64,000 nt of DNA from Pontibacter qinzhouensis (lineage in GTDB: Bacteria; Bacteroidota; Bacteroidia; Cytophagales; Hymenobacteraceae). Shown one piece after another: positions 9,421 to 16,978 of the stretch. Position 1 is the first letter of the stretch. Every line of letters starts with the position of its first letter. The stretch lies in assembly GCF_008017455.1 (NCBI RefSeq), contig NZ_VRTY01000024.1:1-64000 (forward strand), read 5' to 3'. The position numbers and the translations under genes are program-made. A model generated the notes under the pieces. That model was not told the DNA's origin, did no database searches, and was given only the letters and a program-made list of their open reading frames with translations.

Positions 9421-9457
9421 TTTTTGCCTTCTGAAGGCCTTTTTTATTTAAATAATT
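9421..9457 (-). repeat. 57-bp dispersed element, copy 3 (partial)
   Basis: Only the AATTATT-side half is recognisable: on the minus strand AATTATTTAAATAAAAAA followed by GGCCTTCAGAAGGC. The CAAGGGT end is not recognisable. It lies between the PAP2 gene stop and the PepSY-like gene start. Confidence 0.65.
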
Positions 9458-9531
9458 GGCTGCTGAAAGGTTAGCTGCTCCATTTTGAATAAGAGGATGA
9501 ATGATGGATTGAATAATGCTGCACCGGGGGG

Positions 9532-10374
9532 TTAAAAAGCGAGGGCGGCGCAAAGGCCCGCCGTGTTGGGTTCGAGCATAGGCACGATGTATAGCTTCTG
9601 CCTCCTATCGTCGAGCCTTTTTTCTGCATACTGGTATAACAGGCCAATGCCCTTTGCACTAAGGTAACCGACTGCTGCACCAGCCAGCACATCGGTAGCC
9701 CAATGAGCGTTATCATAAATTCTGGATAAGCCCACAAGTGTAGCTACGCCATAAGCAACAGGCGGCACTACTTTGTGGTGCTGGTACACGGTGGCCAACG
9801 AAGTAGCAAAGGCAAAAGCCGTAGAGGTATGCGACGAAGGCAGCGAAGAATGATGCGATTTTTTAGTGATGCCGTCGAACTGGTTGTTTTCGGTAGTTGC
9901 GCTTGGCCTGTGCCTCCTCATGGCGTTTTTCAGGGCACCGGTAACCACAGCGTTGGTGAGTGTGCTGCCCAGCGCAAGTGTTCCGAACTGCTGCAACTTT
10001 CTGTCTTTCAACAACCAGCCGCTCACCAGCACAGCTCCAGACACGGAGGCCATATATTTTTGCCTGCCAAGCGGCTCTACTACACTTGCTGCAAAATCTG
10101 CTACCGCAGTGGTATTGGTTTGAGTAAACTGCTGCAGCGGCTCATCTACAAAAACGTACGTCAGGGTCCAGGCACCTGTGCCTGCAACTACCAGGGCAAC
10201 TGGCTTCACAAACCGCAAGGCATTGGTGTAGGCCTGTGGCTGCAGTTGATACTGCTCCTGTAAACTGTCTGCCCGCTGAGGCACCTGTGCCTGCACCCCT
10301 GAACACATGCACAACACCACCAATAGCAGCAGCATTTTGCCGTAAACCACCTGAAACAGTCTGACGGTTTTCAT
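9532..10374 (-). CDS. PAP2-superfamily membrane-associated phosphatase
   Basis: This 280-residue protein is counted from ATG 10374, chosen because it has GGGAG a few bases upstream and begins a clean signal peptide (LLLLVVLCMCSGVQAQ). The open frame extends 27 codons further upstream without such support. Acid-phosphatase motifs are complete: K-x6-RP in KNAMRRHRP, the PSxH motif as PSSHTSTAFAFA, and SR-x5-H-x3-D in SRIYDNAHWATD. PAP2 enzymes dephosphorylate lipid phosphates such as undecaprenyl pyrophosphate or phosphatidate in the periplasm. It lies downstream of the PepSY-SdiA-type lipoprotein and a two-component system on the same strand, but gaps of more than 300 bp argue for separate promoters. 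Confidence 0.93.
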   Translation of the reverse strand: MKTVRLFQVVYGKMLLLLVVLCMCSGVQAQVPQRADSLQEQYQLQPQAYTNALRFVKPVALVVAGTGAWTLTYVFVDEPLQQFTQTNTTAVADFAASVVEPLGRQKYMASVSGAVLVSGWLLKDRKLQQFGTLALGSTLTNAVVTGALKNAMRRHRPSATTENNQFDGITKKSHHSSLPSSHTSTAFAFATSLATVYQHHKVVPPVAYGVATLVGLSRIYDNAHWATDVLAGAAVGYLSAKGIGLLYQYAEKRLDDRRQKLYIVPMLEPNTAGLCAALAF

Positions 10375-10616
10375 TGGTGCTCCCGCTTTATTCTGGCACC
10401 AGGCAGCTCCTTCTGCCTTACCTGAATTCCGTGATTTCTTTAACCAGCATATCATAATAAACTCGTTTGCTTTAAACCCGCTTTACAAACCAATACTAGC
10501 ACCAGATCCTGAAGAAAATTTGTAGTTAGGATACTCTCCTGATGAAATATTAGAAAACTTTACCGCTATGCTGCTACTGCCGCAACGTCTGGCATCTGTA
10601 ACCAGGTCGGGTGTTG

Positions 10617-10673
10617 AATTATTTACATGAAACTGGCCTCCAGAAGGCTTTTCGTCAAAAGACTGTCAAGGGT
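10617..10673 (+). repeat. 57-bp dispersed element, copy 4 (full length)
   Basis: It starts AATTATTTACATGAAA, has core GGCCTCCAGAAGGC and ends GTCAAGGGT, exactly 57 bp. It lies 72 bp beyond the stop of the minus-strand PepSY-SdiA-type gene. The rest of the 10375-10745 gap shows no gene. Confidence 0.86.
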
Positions 10674-10745
10674 CTAACTTGTTTGGTATGGGCATACACC
10701 TGGCAACCTGCCTCTACCGGTAAAGCTTCTGAACGAGAGGAGCCG

Positions 10746-11996
10746 TTAGAGCAGTGGCGTTTCAAATTTCAGCAGGACACCTTTTCCTTTTTTGCTGCCT
10801 TCGCTGGCTATGTAGAACTCGCCCTGGTTGCCAAAGGCCAGGCCTTCGGGCTGCCTCAGCAGTTCTTTATCCAGGTTCAGGAGGTGCAGTACTTCGCCTT
10901 TTTCTGAAATGCGCAGCAGGCGCTTGTTTGGTGAGTCGAGCACGAAAAGTGCGCCTGTACCCGGATGCAACTCCAGGGAAGAAGCCTGCAGCAAATCGGA
11001 GATGGTCTTGGGCTGCTGGCCGCTCCTCTGCAGAACCGGCTGTTTTAGAGGAATGGTGATAACGGGAGTTTGCAACATTTTTTTCGTGGAGAGAGAGAAG
11101 GCGTAAATTCCTTTATCTTCGGTTAGTTTTTTGTCCTCGCCTTTGTACCCGATGAGCAGGCGCTTGTTAGCCCTGTCGTACGTAAGCCCTTCTGTGTCTA
11201 AAGTGGCGGGTAATTCGGAGGGGTAATAAACGGCTTTCTGCTTGCCTGTTGTAAAATCAGGCACTTCGAAAAGAGCACCATCACTGCGCAGCACGTAGGC
11301 CGTATCGCTAACAAGGGCTATGCCTTCGTAGTCGCCGGGGCCGGCAAAAGGTATTTTTTGTACCACTGTGCTTTTCTCCAGATCAAAAAGGTAAATAGCT
11401 CCCTCCTCGTCCTGCACACAGGCCATCAGATTCTCCCGAACCAGCGCAATACCCGATACCTCCCGTAGCTCTTCCGGAAGTTCCCATTGTCTGCTTGGCT
11501 TTCCGAGAGATTCAGGATCCGCTGATTTTCCCTGTTTCGATACAAAGCCTGCTTCATATGGCTCCGGCTGCAGCATGTAGCCGTCTGCATCAAAAACAAG
11601 GGTAACATCTTGTTGGTGCTTCTGCTTAAGCTCTACCTGGTACACTGTTTTGTTCTGTTGATTTACACGGGTAGCTTCTGCTACCTTGTAGGCCGCAAAG
11701 TTTGTATTCAGCTCCTCCAGCGCTATGTGTGGCAGGTACTGCTCCTCAATTTCCTCGCTATATGTTACCAGTTGGCCGGCAGGGCTGAACTGCGCCACAC
11801 GCTCCCGCCCGCTTATCTCAAACTCCGCTTCATAGAGCCCATCCTCGTCATCCCACTCCACCTTGTTTACGGTAGGGTATAGTTTAGCGAACTGCTGCTG
11901 CACACTTTCCGGCACGCTCACCTTGTGGTCCGGCAGGTCGCAGGCACCAAGACCGGTAGCACAGGCTACTACAGCTATCTGAATTAACTTTCTCAT
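10746..11996 (-). CDS. Lipoprotein with PepSY-like N-terminus and SdiA-regulated-type beta-propeller
   Basis: This 416-residue protein has a lipoprotein signal (TGLGAC lipobox, Cys19). Residues about 25-130 form two PepSY-like units (FAKLYPTVNKVEWDDEDGLY and the unit around YKVAEATRVNQQNK). Residues about 160-416 match the SdiA-regulated/YjiK-type six-bladed propeller, with SGIALVRENLMACVQDEEG, GDYEGIALVSDTAYVLRSDG, LDTEGLTYDRANKRLLIGYK and PEGLAFGNQGEFYIASEG marking successive blades. It is a surface or periplasmic lipoprotein of unknown function, possibly a calcium-binding or esterase-like propeller. It sits directly downstream of a two-component kinase gene with a 73-bp gap, so it may be a target of, or input to, that system. 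Confidence 0.88.
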   Translation of the reverse strand: MRKLIQIAVVACATGLGACDLPDHKVSVPESVQQQFAKLYPTVNKVEWDDEDGLYEAEFEISGRERVAQFSPAGQLVTYSEEIEEQYLPHIALEELNTNFAAYKVAEATRVNQQNKTVYQVELKQKHQQDVTLVFDADGYMLQPEPYEAGFVSKQGKSADPESLGKPSRQWELPEELREVSGIALVRENLMACVQDEEGAIYLFDLEKSTVVQKIPFAGPGDYEGIALVSDTAYVLRSDGALFEVPDFTTGKQKAVYYPSELPATLDTEGLTYDRANKRLLIGYKGEDKKLTEDKGIYAFSLSTKKMLQTPVITIPLKQPVLQRSGQQPKTISDLLQASSLELHPGTGALFVLDSPNKRLLRISEKGEVLHLLNLDKELLRQPEGLAFGNQGEFYIASEGSKKGKGVLLKFETPLL

Positions 11997-12069
11997 GCTT
12001 GTTTCATTTTATAAGTTCACAAGAATAAGAAAGCAATCTGAAGGAAATCTGAAGAGAGTAGCCGGGTAT

Positions 12070-13341
12070 TTAAGCAGCCGGGAAAGAAACCACAAGCTGG
12101 TGCTGGTGCTCGTTGTAGGTGTACCGGAGCCGGAGGTGGTACAGGTCGCAGATTCTTTTTACCAGCGCAAGACCAATACCCATAGAGCCGGACGACCTGC
12201 TGCTGCTCACGAAGCGCCCCATTAGCTGGTCGGGCGGTGCTGCCAGGGCTTCTCCGGTGTTGCAGATCTTCAGCTCCCGTTGTGTTAGTTGCAGGCCGAT
12301 GGTGCCTCCCTGGTGGTTGTGCCGGATAGCGTTGAGCAGCAGGTTCGAGACCATTACCTCTGCCAGGCCCCTGTTCATGACCAGCCACACTGGCTCCAGT
12401 ACTACAGGCGGCTCAAGTGAGAGGCCTATGAGGTCCATCATTTCCTGCAGCTGCTCCAGTTGCTCCTGCAATAGTTCGTGTAGCGGCACCCGCTCCTGCT
12501 CCTGAAACTCCTGGTTCTCGATGCGCGTGAGCAAAATCAGCGATTTATTCAGGCGTGCCAACCTGCTTACCGAGCCTGCCATTTCTTCGAGCATGCGTGC
12601 CTGCTGCTGCGTCAGGTTATCGGCTTGCATAAAGAGCTCCAGTTTGTTGTTAACAATAGCCAATGGTGTCTGAATTTCGTGCGAGGCGTTTTCTGTAAAC
12701 TCCTTCAGGTTCAGGTAATCGTTGTAAATTTTATCGGTCATGGAGAGCAGCACCTCATTCAGTTCCTGAAACTCAGTGGTGTTGGCGTGCTTAAGCTGTA
12801 GTGGTGTGTATTTTGTGAGGCTGTAGTGTTTTATTTTATGCAACGTATCGTAAAAATGGCGCCACGTAAACCTGTTGATAATGTAATTTACCGAGACCAG
12901 CCCTAGCAGCAACATCAGAAAAATCCAGGCCATGGCTATAAAAGTGCTTTCAAACAGGTCCTGGAAATCAGTCAGCGATTTTAGAATAGTGTACTGGTAT
13001 GGCTTATTATTCTGGTAAGCTGTAAACGTGAGCCGCCTGAACGGGATATACTCTTCGTCGTAGTTGCTGTAGATCAGGGTATCGCCCAGTTCCTCTAACA
13101 CCAGGTCGGCGTGCTGTGCCTCCCGCACCAATATGGCTTCCGAAATACCCGAGGTCACGCTAGGCAGCCGGTTATTCTCTCTGATGTACTGAATAATGTT
13201 TTCTTTATCGGTAAAGAGCTGATCGTCTACTTCGTCGTAAATCTCGTTTTGCAGTTGCTTGTAAAACAAGAGGCTCCCGGCCAGAAACACAACAACCGAG
13301 ACCAGCAGGTAATAAAGGCTAGTTTTAGTGAGTATGCGCAT
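12070..13341 (-). CDS. Sensor histidine kinase of second OmpR-type system
   Basis: This 423-residue membrane kinase has TM1 at about residues 9-28 (YYLLVSVVVFLAGSLLF), a periplasmic domain to about 125 and TM2 at about 130-152. The H-box is NASHEIQTPLAIVNNKLELF with His221. The N-box (SNLLLNAIRHN) and G2 box (GSMGIGLALVKRI) follow. The ligand is unknown. Its ATG shares one base with the TGA of the upstream response regulator (TGATG junction), a tight translational coupling. The next gene downstream is the PepSY-SdiA lipoprotein. Confidence 0.94.
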   Translation of the reverse strand: MRILTKTSLYYLLVSVVVFLAGSLLFYKQLQNEIYDEVDDQLFTDKENIIQYIRENNRLPSVTSGISEAILVREAQHADLVLEELGDTLIYSNYDEEYIPFRRLTFTAYQNNKPYQYTILKSLTDFQDLFESTFIAMAWIFLMLLLGLVSVNYIINRFTWRHFYDTLHKIKHYSLTKYTPLQLKHANTTEFQELNEVLLSMTDKIYNDYLNLKEFTENASHEIQTPLAIVNNKLELFMQADNLTQQQARMLEEMAGSVSRLARLNKSLILLTRIENQEFQEQERVPLHELLQEQLEQLQEMMDLIGLSLEPPVVLEPVWLVMNRGLAEVMVSNLLLNAIRHNHQGGTIGLQLTQRELKICNTGEALAAPPDQLMGRFVSSSRSSGSMGIGLALVKRICDLYHLRLRYTYNEHQHQLVVSFPAA

Positions 13342-14015
13342 CAGATACTGAATTTATAGCCCAGGCCGTACACTGTCTGAATATAATCTTCGCCGCAGGA
13401 ATCGAGCAGCTTACGGCGCAGGTTTTTGATGTGCGTGTAAATAAAATCAAGGGAATCCAGCCCATCCATGTGGTCGCCCCACAGGTGTTCGGCTATAGAA
13501 TCTTTGGTAAGTACGCGGTTGCGGTTCGACAGAAAGTACAGTAGCAGGTAGTATTCTTTTTTTGTCAGGACGAGTTTGGCCCCATCTGCCAGCACTTCTG
13601 CCGAATCGGTAAACACCTCCAGGCAACCGGCCCGTATTGTTTTCTGGCCGTTAAAATTTCTGCGCCTGATCACCGATTTTAGCCGGGCATTAAGCTCCGC
13701 CAGGTGGAATGGCTTAGTCAGGTAATCGTCTGCTCCCATTTCCAGGCCCTTTAGTTTATCGTCGAGCGCATTTTTTGCTGAAATAATAATGATGCCGGTT
13801 TCGGGGTTGTTCTCTTTTAGTGTCCGCACAATCTCGAGCCCGTTCCCGCCGGGTAAGGTCAGGTCTACAATCAGGCAGGCATAGCTGAAGTCTGCGGCCT
13901 TTTGTATGCCTGCCCTGAGTTCACCGGCATGTTCGCACACGTACCCTTCCTGCTGAAGATAGGTGACAATAGACTCCCGTAATGCGTGTTCGTCTTCAAC
14001 AATTAAAATTTTCAT
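13341..14015 (-). CDS. OmpR-family response regulator of second system
   Basis: This 224-residue protein is counted from ATG 14015, where MKILIVEDEHALRESI gives a standard receiver N-terminus. The frame stays open to 14228, but that extension would run into a 57-bp repeat copy and has no homology-like content. Receiver domain: ED near residues 7-8, phospho-acceptor D51 in LIVDLTLPGGNG, Lys in LTKPFHL. The C-terminal winged helix includes LTKKEYYLLLYFLSNRN and QTVYGLGYKFSI. It forms a one-base-overlap pair with the downstream kinase. Divergent from it, over 500 bp away, is tRNA-Ser. Confidence 0.95.
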   Translation of the reverse strand: MKILIVEDEHALRESIVTYLQQEGYVCEHAGELRAGIQKAADFSYACLIVDLTLPGGNGLEIVRTLKENNPETGIIIISAKNALDDKLKGLEMGADDYLTKPFHLAELNARLKSVIRRRNFNGQKTIRAGCLEVFTDSAEVLADGAKLVLTKKEYYLLLYFLSNRNRVLTKDSIAEHLWGDHMDGLDSLDFIYTHIKNLRRKLLDSCGEDYIQTVYGLGYKFSI

Positions 14016-14200
14016 AAAACTCGTTCCTGTTGCAGCAAGGTAACTTTCAAATCTGAAGTAATTCTGTGTGAGCTTCAGGCAAGTTATTCCCAGGCTGTGC
14101 GGTAGCCTCTCCTTTACAATGTGGTGTATACTACGTAATTGCTGCAGCCATGCATGCCTAGGAACAGGTTCTGCCCCCGAATGTTTGCCAGGTTGATTCG

Positions 14201-14257
14201 AATTATTTGAATGAAAACAGCCTTCCAAAGCAAATTCTGCATTTTTACCTCAAGGGT
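14201..14257 (+). repeat. 57-bp dispersed element, copy 5 (full length)
   Basis: It starts AATTATTTGAATGAAAAC, has core AGCCTTCCAAAG and ends CTCAAGGGT, exactly 57 bp. It lies in the divergent region between the response regulator and tRNA-Ser. The remainder of that gap up to the tRNA holds nothing recognised. Confidence 0.86.
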
Positions 14258-14526
14258 AGAACAGCATGGCTGCTCTAACAGCGTAGATTACCAGAAACTG
14301 GAGCGGCTTTTTACACCATCTGCGGCTACCTGGCAAGCATACTTCCTATATTTCGCTGCTATTATAGCTCACCTGCAACAGAAACTGGCGCTAACCCAGA
14401 AAAATTTCTCATTCATAATCAGCTAATTACTTATTTTTACTTAAAAAAGGGCGTATTTTTTCGGTATGTGTTTTGAAAGTTCGAATACGTAGTATACTTT
14501 TGTGCACGATTACTTTACATCATCAC

Positions 14527-14611
14527 AGAGAGGTGGCAGAGTGGTCGAATGCGGCGGTCTTGAAAACCGTTGACTGTTACAGGTCCGGGGGTTCGAATCC
14601 CTCCCTCTCTG
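14527..14611 (+). tRNA. tRNA-Ser (anticodon TGA)
   Basis: The 85-nt cloverleaf has acceptor arm AGAGAGG (14527-14533) paired with CCTCTCT (14604-14610) and discriminator G at 14611. The D-arm begins TGGCAGAGTGG. The anticodon loop CTTGAAA contains TGA at 14561-14563. A long variable arm typical of tRNA-Ser and the T-loop GGTTCGAATCC are present. The CCA end is not encoded. It is followed at once by a terminator hairpin. Confidence 0.96.
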
Positions 14612-14624
14612 CAAGTAAGATTAA

Positions 14625-14657
14625 AAAAGGGCATCTACAAATCGTAGATGCCCTTTT
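14625..14657 (+). terminator. Rho-independent terminator after tRNA-Ser
   Basis: The perfect 10-bp stem GGGCATCTAC / GTAGATGCCC has a 5-nt loop and is flanked by an A-run before and TTTT after. It starts 13 bp after the tRNA. Confidence 0.9.
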
Positions 14658-14705
14658 CCGTTTTTCAGGTGTAACACCGGTTAAAACATTAGAAATTTTT
14701 AATTC

Positions 14706-14740
14706 AAAAGCCCGAAATTATTAGGATTTCGGGCTTTTTT
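14706..14740. terminator. Bidirectional terminator
   Basis: The stem AAAAGCCCGAAAT / ATTTCGGGCTTTT has a 6-nt loop, with T-runs on both strands. It serves as a second stop for the tRNA transcript and lies about 136 bp beyond the stop of the minus-strand HA-repeat gene, so it can terminate both. Confidence 0.85.
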
Positions 14741-14876
14741 GTTTTTCCCCTCCCGCTAAAACTTGTATCAAACTAGGTTCGGGTTGCAGATTTATATTTC
14801 TCACAATGAGACTACTGAAAATGGAGAAGCCGGTTTTCGCTACTATATCAGGGAGAAATGGCTGAGCGTGAAGGTA

Positions 14877-16559
14877 TCAGCTTTTCATAATTTTTGAGTA
14901 AGGGCGACAGCTCCAATCGAAGCCAATTTTATCTAAAAGGTTGATTCGTTCCAGTGCTAAAACTTCCTTTTCTTGCCGCATCCGGCTAACCCATTTCCCC
15001 AGTTTGAGGTCGTTCTGGTACTCTGCCGGAACTCTGGTGTTTCCGTGCTCCTGCTTATATGCCACAAGCCGATTATACATAGCCTCCCACGTAACAAAGG
15101 TCCTTCTACTCAGTGACCAGTCGAAACACAGCTGGTTCAGAAGCTCAACTTTCTGAGGCTCAACCTCGCTTTTATTTGCTTTCAGCCTATAGACCCAGGC
15201 AGCAAGCTTAGGATTTGGAGCCCATTGAAAGGGTACCCGCGTATGCCCAAACTTTGCTTTGTAATCAGACAAGGCTTCATACATCTTTTCCCAGTATCCG
15301 TCTGGGCCATTCCATGAAAACCCTATTGCATTGAGTTTATCAATTCGGCTATCTGACAGTTTGCCCATGAAAAACATTTTACGTTGCCAACTAATCCACC
15401 GCTGGAGTGCCGGGTTTATGTTAATAGAAACCTGATAAGTGCCATGTACTTCTTGGTAGGCAATCAGCTTGCTTAAATTAACTAACCAGTTCTTATCGGC
15501 AATGGAGGTTAACTCTTTTTTCGTGTTCCTGCTCCACACAAAATTCACTTCTTCTAATTTCCTCCTTCTGGCTTCCTGCAACTCCCCACGCGCCTCCAGA
15601 AACCTTTGTGTGGCCACCCAATTGCCTAATGCTTTACTTTCTTTATAGGTAACAGGAACAAAACAATGACCGTGTTCACGCTTAAAAGCCAGTAGTTGTC
15701 TGTAGCTTTTCTCCCAACTCTCTATTTTAGCGTCTTCAAAACCCCAAATAAAACCTAGCTCGGTTAATTTACTTTCACGTTCCGGAGCCAGCAGGTTTTT
15801 CTTTTTGGAAATTCTTTGTCGCTCTATCCAGCTTACCAGCTTTTTATGGGTACCAGGCACATTACAATGTCCGAACCTGCTACAGAAGGCAACGAGCTGC
15901 TGGTAATACGACTCCCACTGCCACTCATAAACATCCTGTATGCTCCATATAAAATGTAACTCCCGAAGCTTTTGCTCCCGATCTTCGTTTAATTTCCCGT
16001 GGGCATATTTTCTTCGCTGTATTTTTACCCAATGGCTCAGCTGTTTATCCTTTTCCCAGGATTGTGGCACTCTGCTGTGGCCAAACGTCAGGAAAAAATC
16101 CTGTAACCTTCTATACATCTGGTCCCACCGCTGCTCCCTGGTCAGGGAGGTTTCCCAGTCAACTCCCACATTGTTTAACTTCTGGAGTTGATTCGCTGTC
16201 AGGTACTTTTTATGGATCACCTGCCTTACCAGCCAGTCTTTCAGGTCCTCATGTTCTTTGTCTGGTGGCAGGTAGGTATGGCCGTATTTTTTATAAAAGG
16301 AACAGAGCTGCCTATATCGGTTTTCCCAGGTGTTTTGGATAGCCTTGAAATCGAAGTTGAGTGTACCAAGCTTTTCTTTTAGTACCGGGGGCAACATGTG
16401 CCTGATTTGCCGTTGAATATTTACCCACAACTCCAGTTCTTCATCAATACCATCAAACACAAGCTCCTCCTGCCTGACATGCGCTTCCAGTTTCGCATAA
16501 CTTCTATGCCACCTCTCTAAGAAATCTTTACTGAATAAATTGGCCTGTACATTTTCCAT
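14877..16559 (-). CDS. Helicase-associated (HA) repeat protein without helicase domain
   Basis: This 560-residue protein is composed almost entirely of seven clear helicase-associated repeats (PF03457 style) of about 68 residues, plus a degenerate first one. Each repeat runs W-x3-Y-x2-L, then F/Y-x4-G-H/N-x3-VP, then L-x2-WV-x2-QR, then L-x5-GF-x-W. Examples are WEKSYRQLLAFKREHGHCFV and WEAMYNRLVAYKQEHGNTRV. No signal peptide, membrane segment or nuclease/helicase motif is visible. HA domains usually occur C-terminal to SNF2 helicases and are suspected to bind nucleic acid. This stand-alone array is therefore probably cytoplasmic and of unknown function. It is a single-gene unit next to tRNA-Ser. 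Confidence 0.88.
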   Translation of the reverse strand: MENVQANLFSKDFLERWHRSYAKLEAHVRQEELVFDGIDEELELWVNIQRQIRHMLPPVLKEKLGTLNFDFKAIQNTWENRYRQLCSFYKKYGHTYLPPDKEHEDLKDWLVRQVIHKKYLTANQLQKLNNVGVDWETSLTREQRWDQMYRRLQDFFLTFGHSRVPQSWEKDKQLSHWVKIQRRKYAHGKLNEDREQKLRELHFIWSIQDVYEWQWESYYQQLVAFCSRFGHCNVPGTHKKLVSWIERQRISKKKNLLAPERESKLTELGFIWGFEDAKIESWEKSYRQLLAFKREHGHCFVPVTYKESKALGNWVATQRFLEARGELQEARRRKLEEVNFVWSRNTKKELTSIADKNWLVNLSKLIAYQEVHGTYQVSININPALQRWISWQRKMFFMGKLSDSRIDKLNAIGFSWNGPDGYWEKMYEALSDYKAKFGHTRVPFQWAPNPKLAAWVYRLKANKSEVEPQKVELLNQLCFDWSLSRRTFVTWEAMYNRLVAYKQEHGNTRVPAEYQNDLKLGKWVSRMRQEKEVLALERINLLDKIGFDWSCRPYSKIMKS

Positions 16560-16905
16560 ATCCTAATTAGAAGAACCAGATAATAACCTTCAGAGCATTT
16601 ATAAATTGTTAGACAGCGTTCTTGCCAACGTGCTAATTCATTTGAATCAGAAATTGCGTCACCTTAATAAAAACGACACACGTATCACGTTACACAACTT
16701 TTATAGTGTGTATAAAAGTGAACCTTTTCAGATAAGCTGTGCCGGCGACTATACAACTTTCCTTACACTTCAGCTATTCTATCCGCAGCTATCATCTTCG
16801 GCTGAAAAGATTTCTATGGCGGCATACCCAGGATCAAGAATCTTACTCTCCTTCAGATGCCCTTCTGTAAATTCTCACCTTGAGCCAAGATGGATTCTGA
16901 CACTC

Positions 16906-16962
16906 AATTATTTGAATGAAAACAGCCTTCCGAAGGTTTTTAGCTCTACTTTGGCCAAGGGT
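16906..16962 (+). repeat. 57-bp dispersed element, copy 6 (full length)
   Basis: It starts AATTATTTGAATGAAAAC, has core AGCCTTCCGAAGG and ends GCCAAGGGT, exactly 57 bp, only 16 bp past the stop of the large acetylesterase gene. The rest of 16560-16978 shows no gene. Confidence 0.9.
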
Positions 16963-16978
16963 AACCGAGTACTCTAAG

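Noticed and set aside
14016-14228. The N-terminal extension of the second response regulator up to 14228
   Set aside because: The extension overlaps a 57-bp repeat copy and does not look like protein. MKILIVEDE at 14015 is the usual receiver start.
14527-14611. tRNA-Ser as an integration site of a genomic island carrying the HA gene or xylan locus
   Set aside because: No integrase gene and no second copy of the tRNA 3' end were seen in the window, so there is no direct support.
16634-16652. AATTCATTTGAATCAGAAA as another 57-bp element copy
   Set aside because: Similarity is limited to the first dozen bases; the CCTTC-GAAGG core and CAAGGGT end are absent.
16906-16962. The 57-bp element as a plain rho-independent terminator
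   Set aside because: The CCTTC/GAAGG stem is short, the T-run is inconsistent between copies, and several copies lie in divergent regions with no gene to terminate. The invariant length and the distant CAAGGGT end are also not explained.
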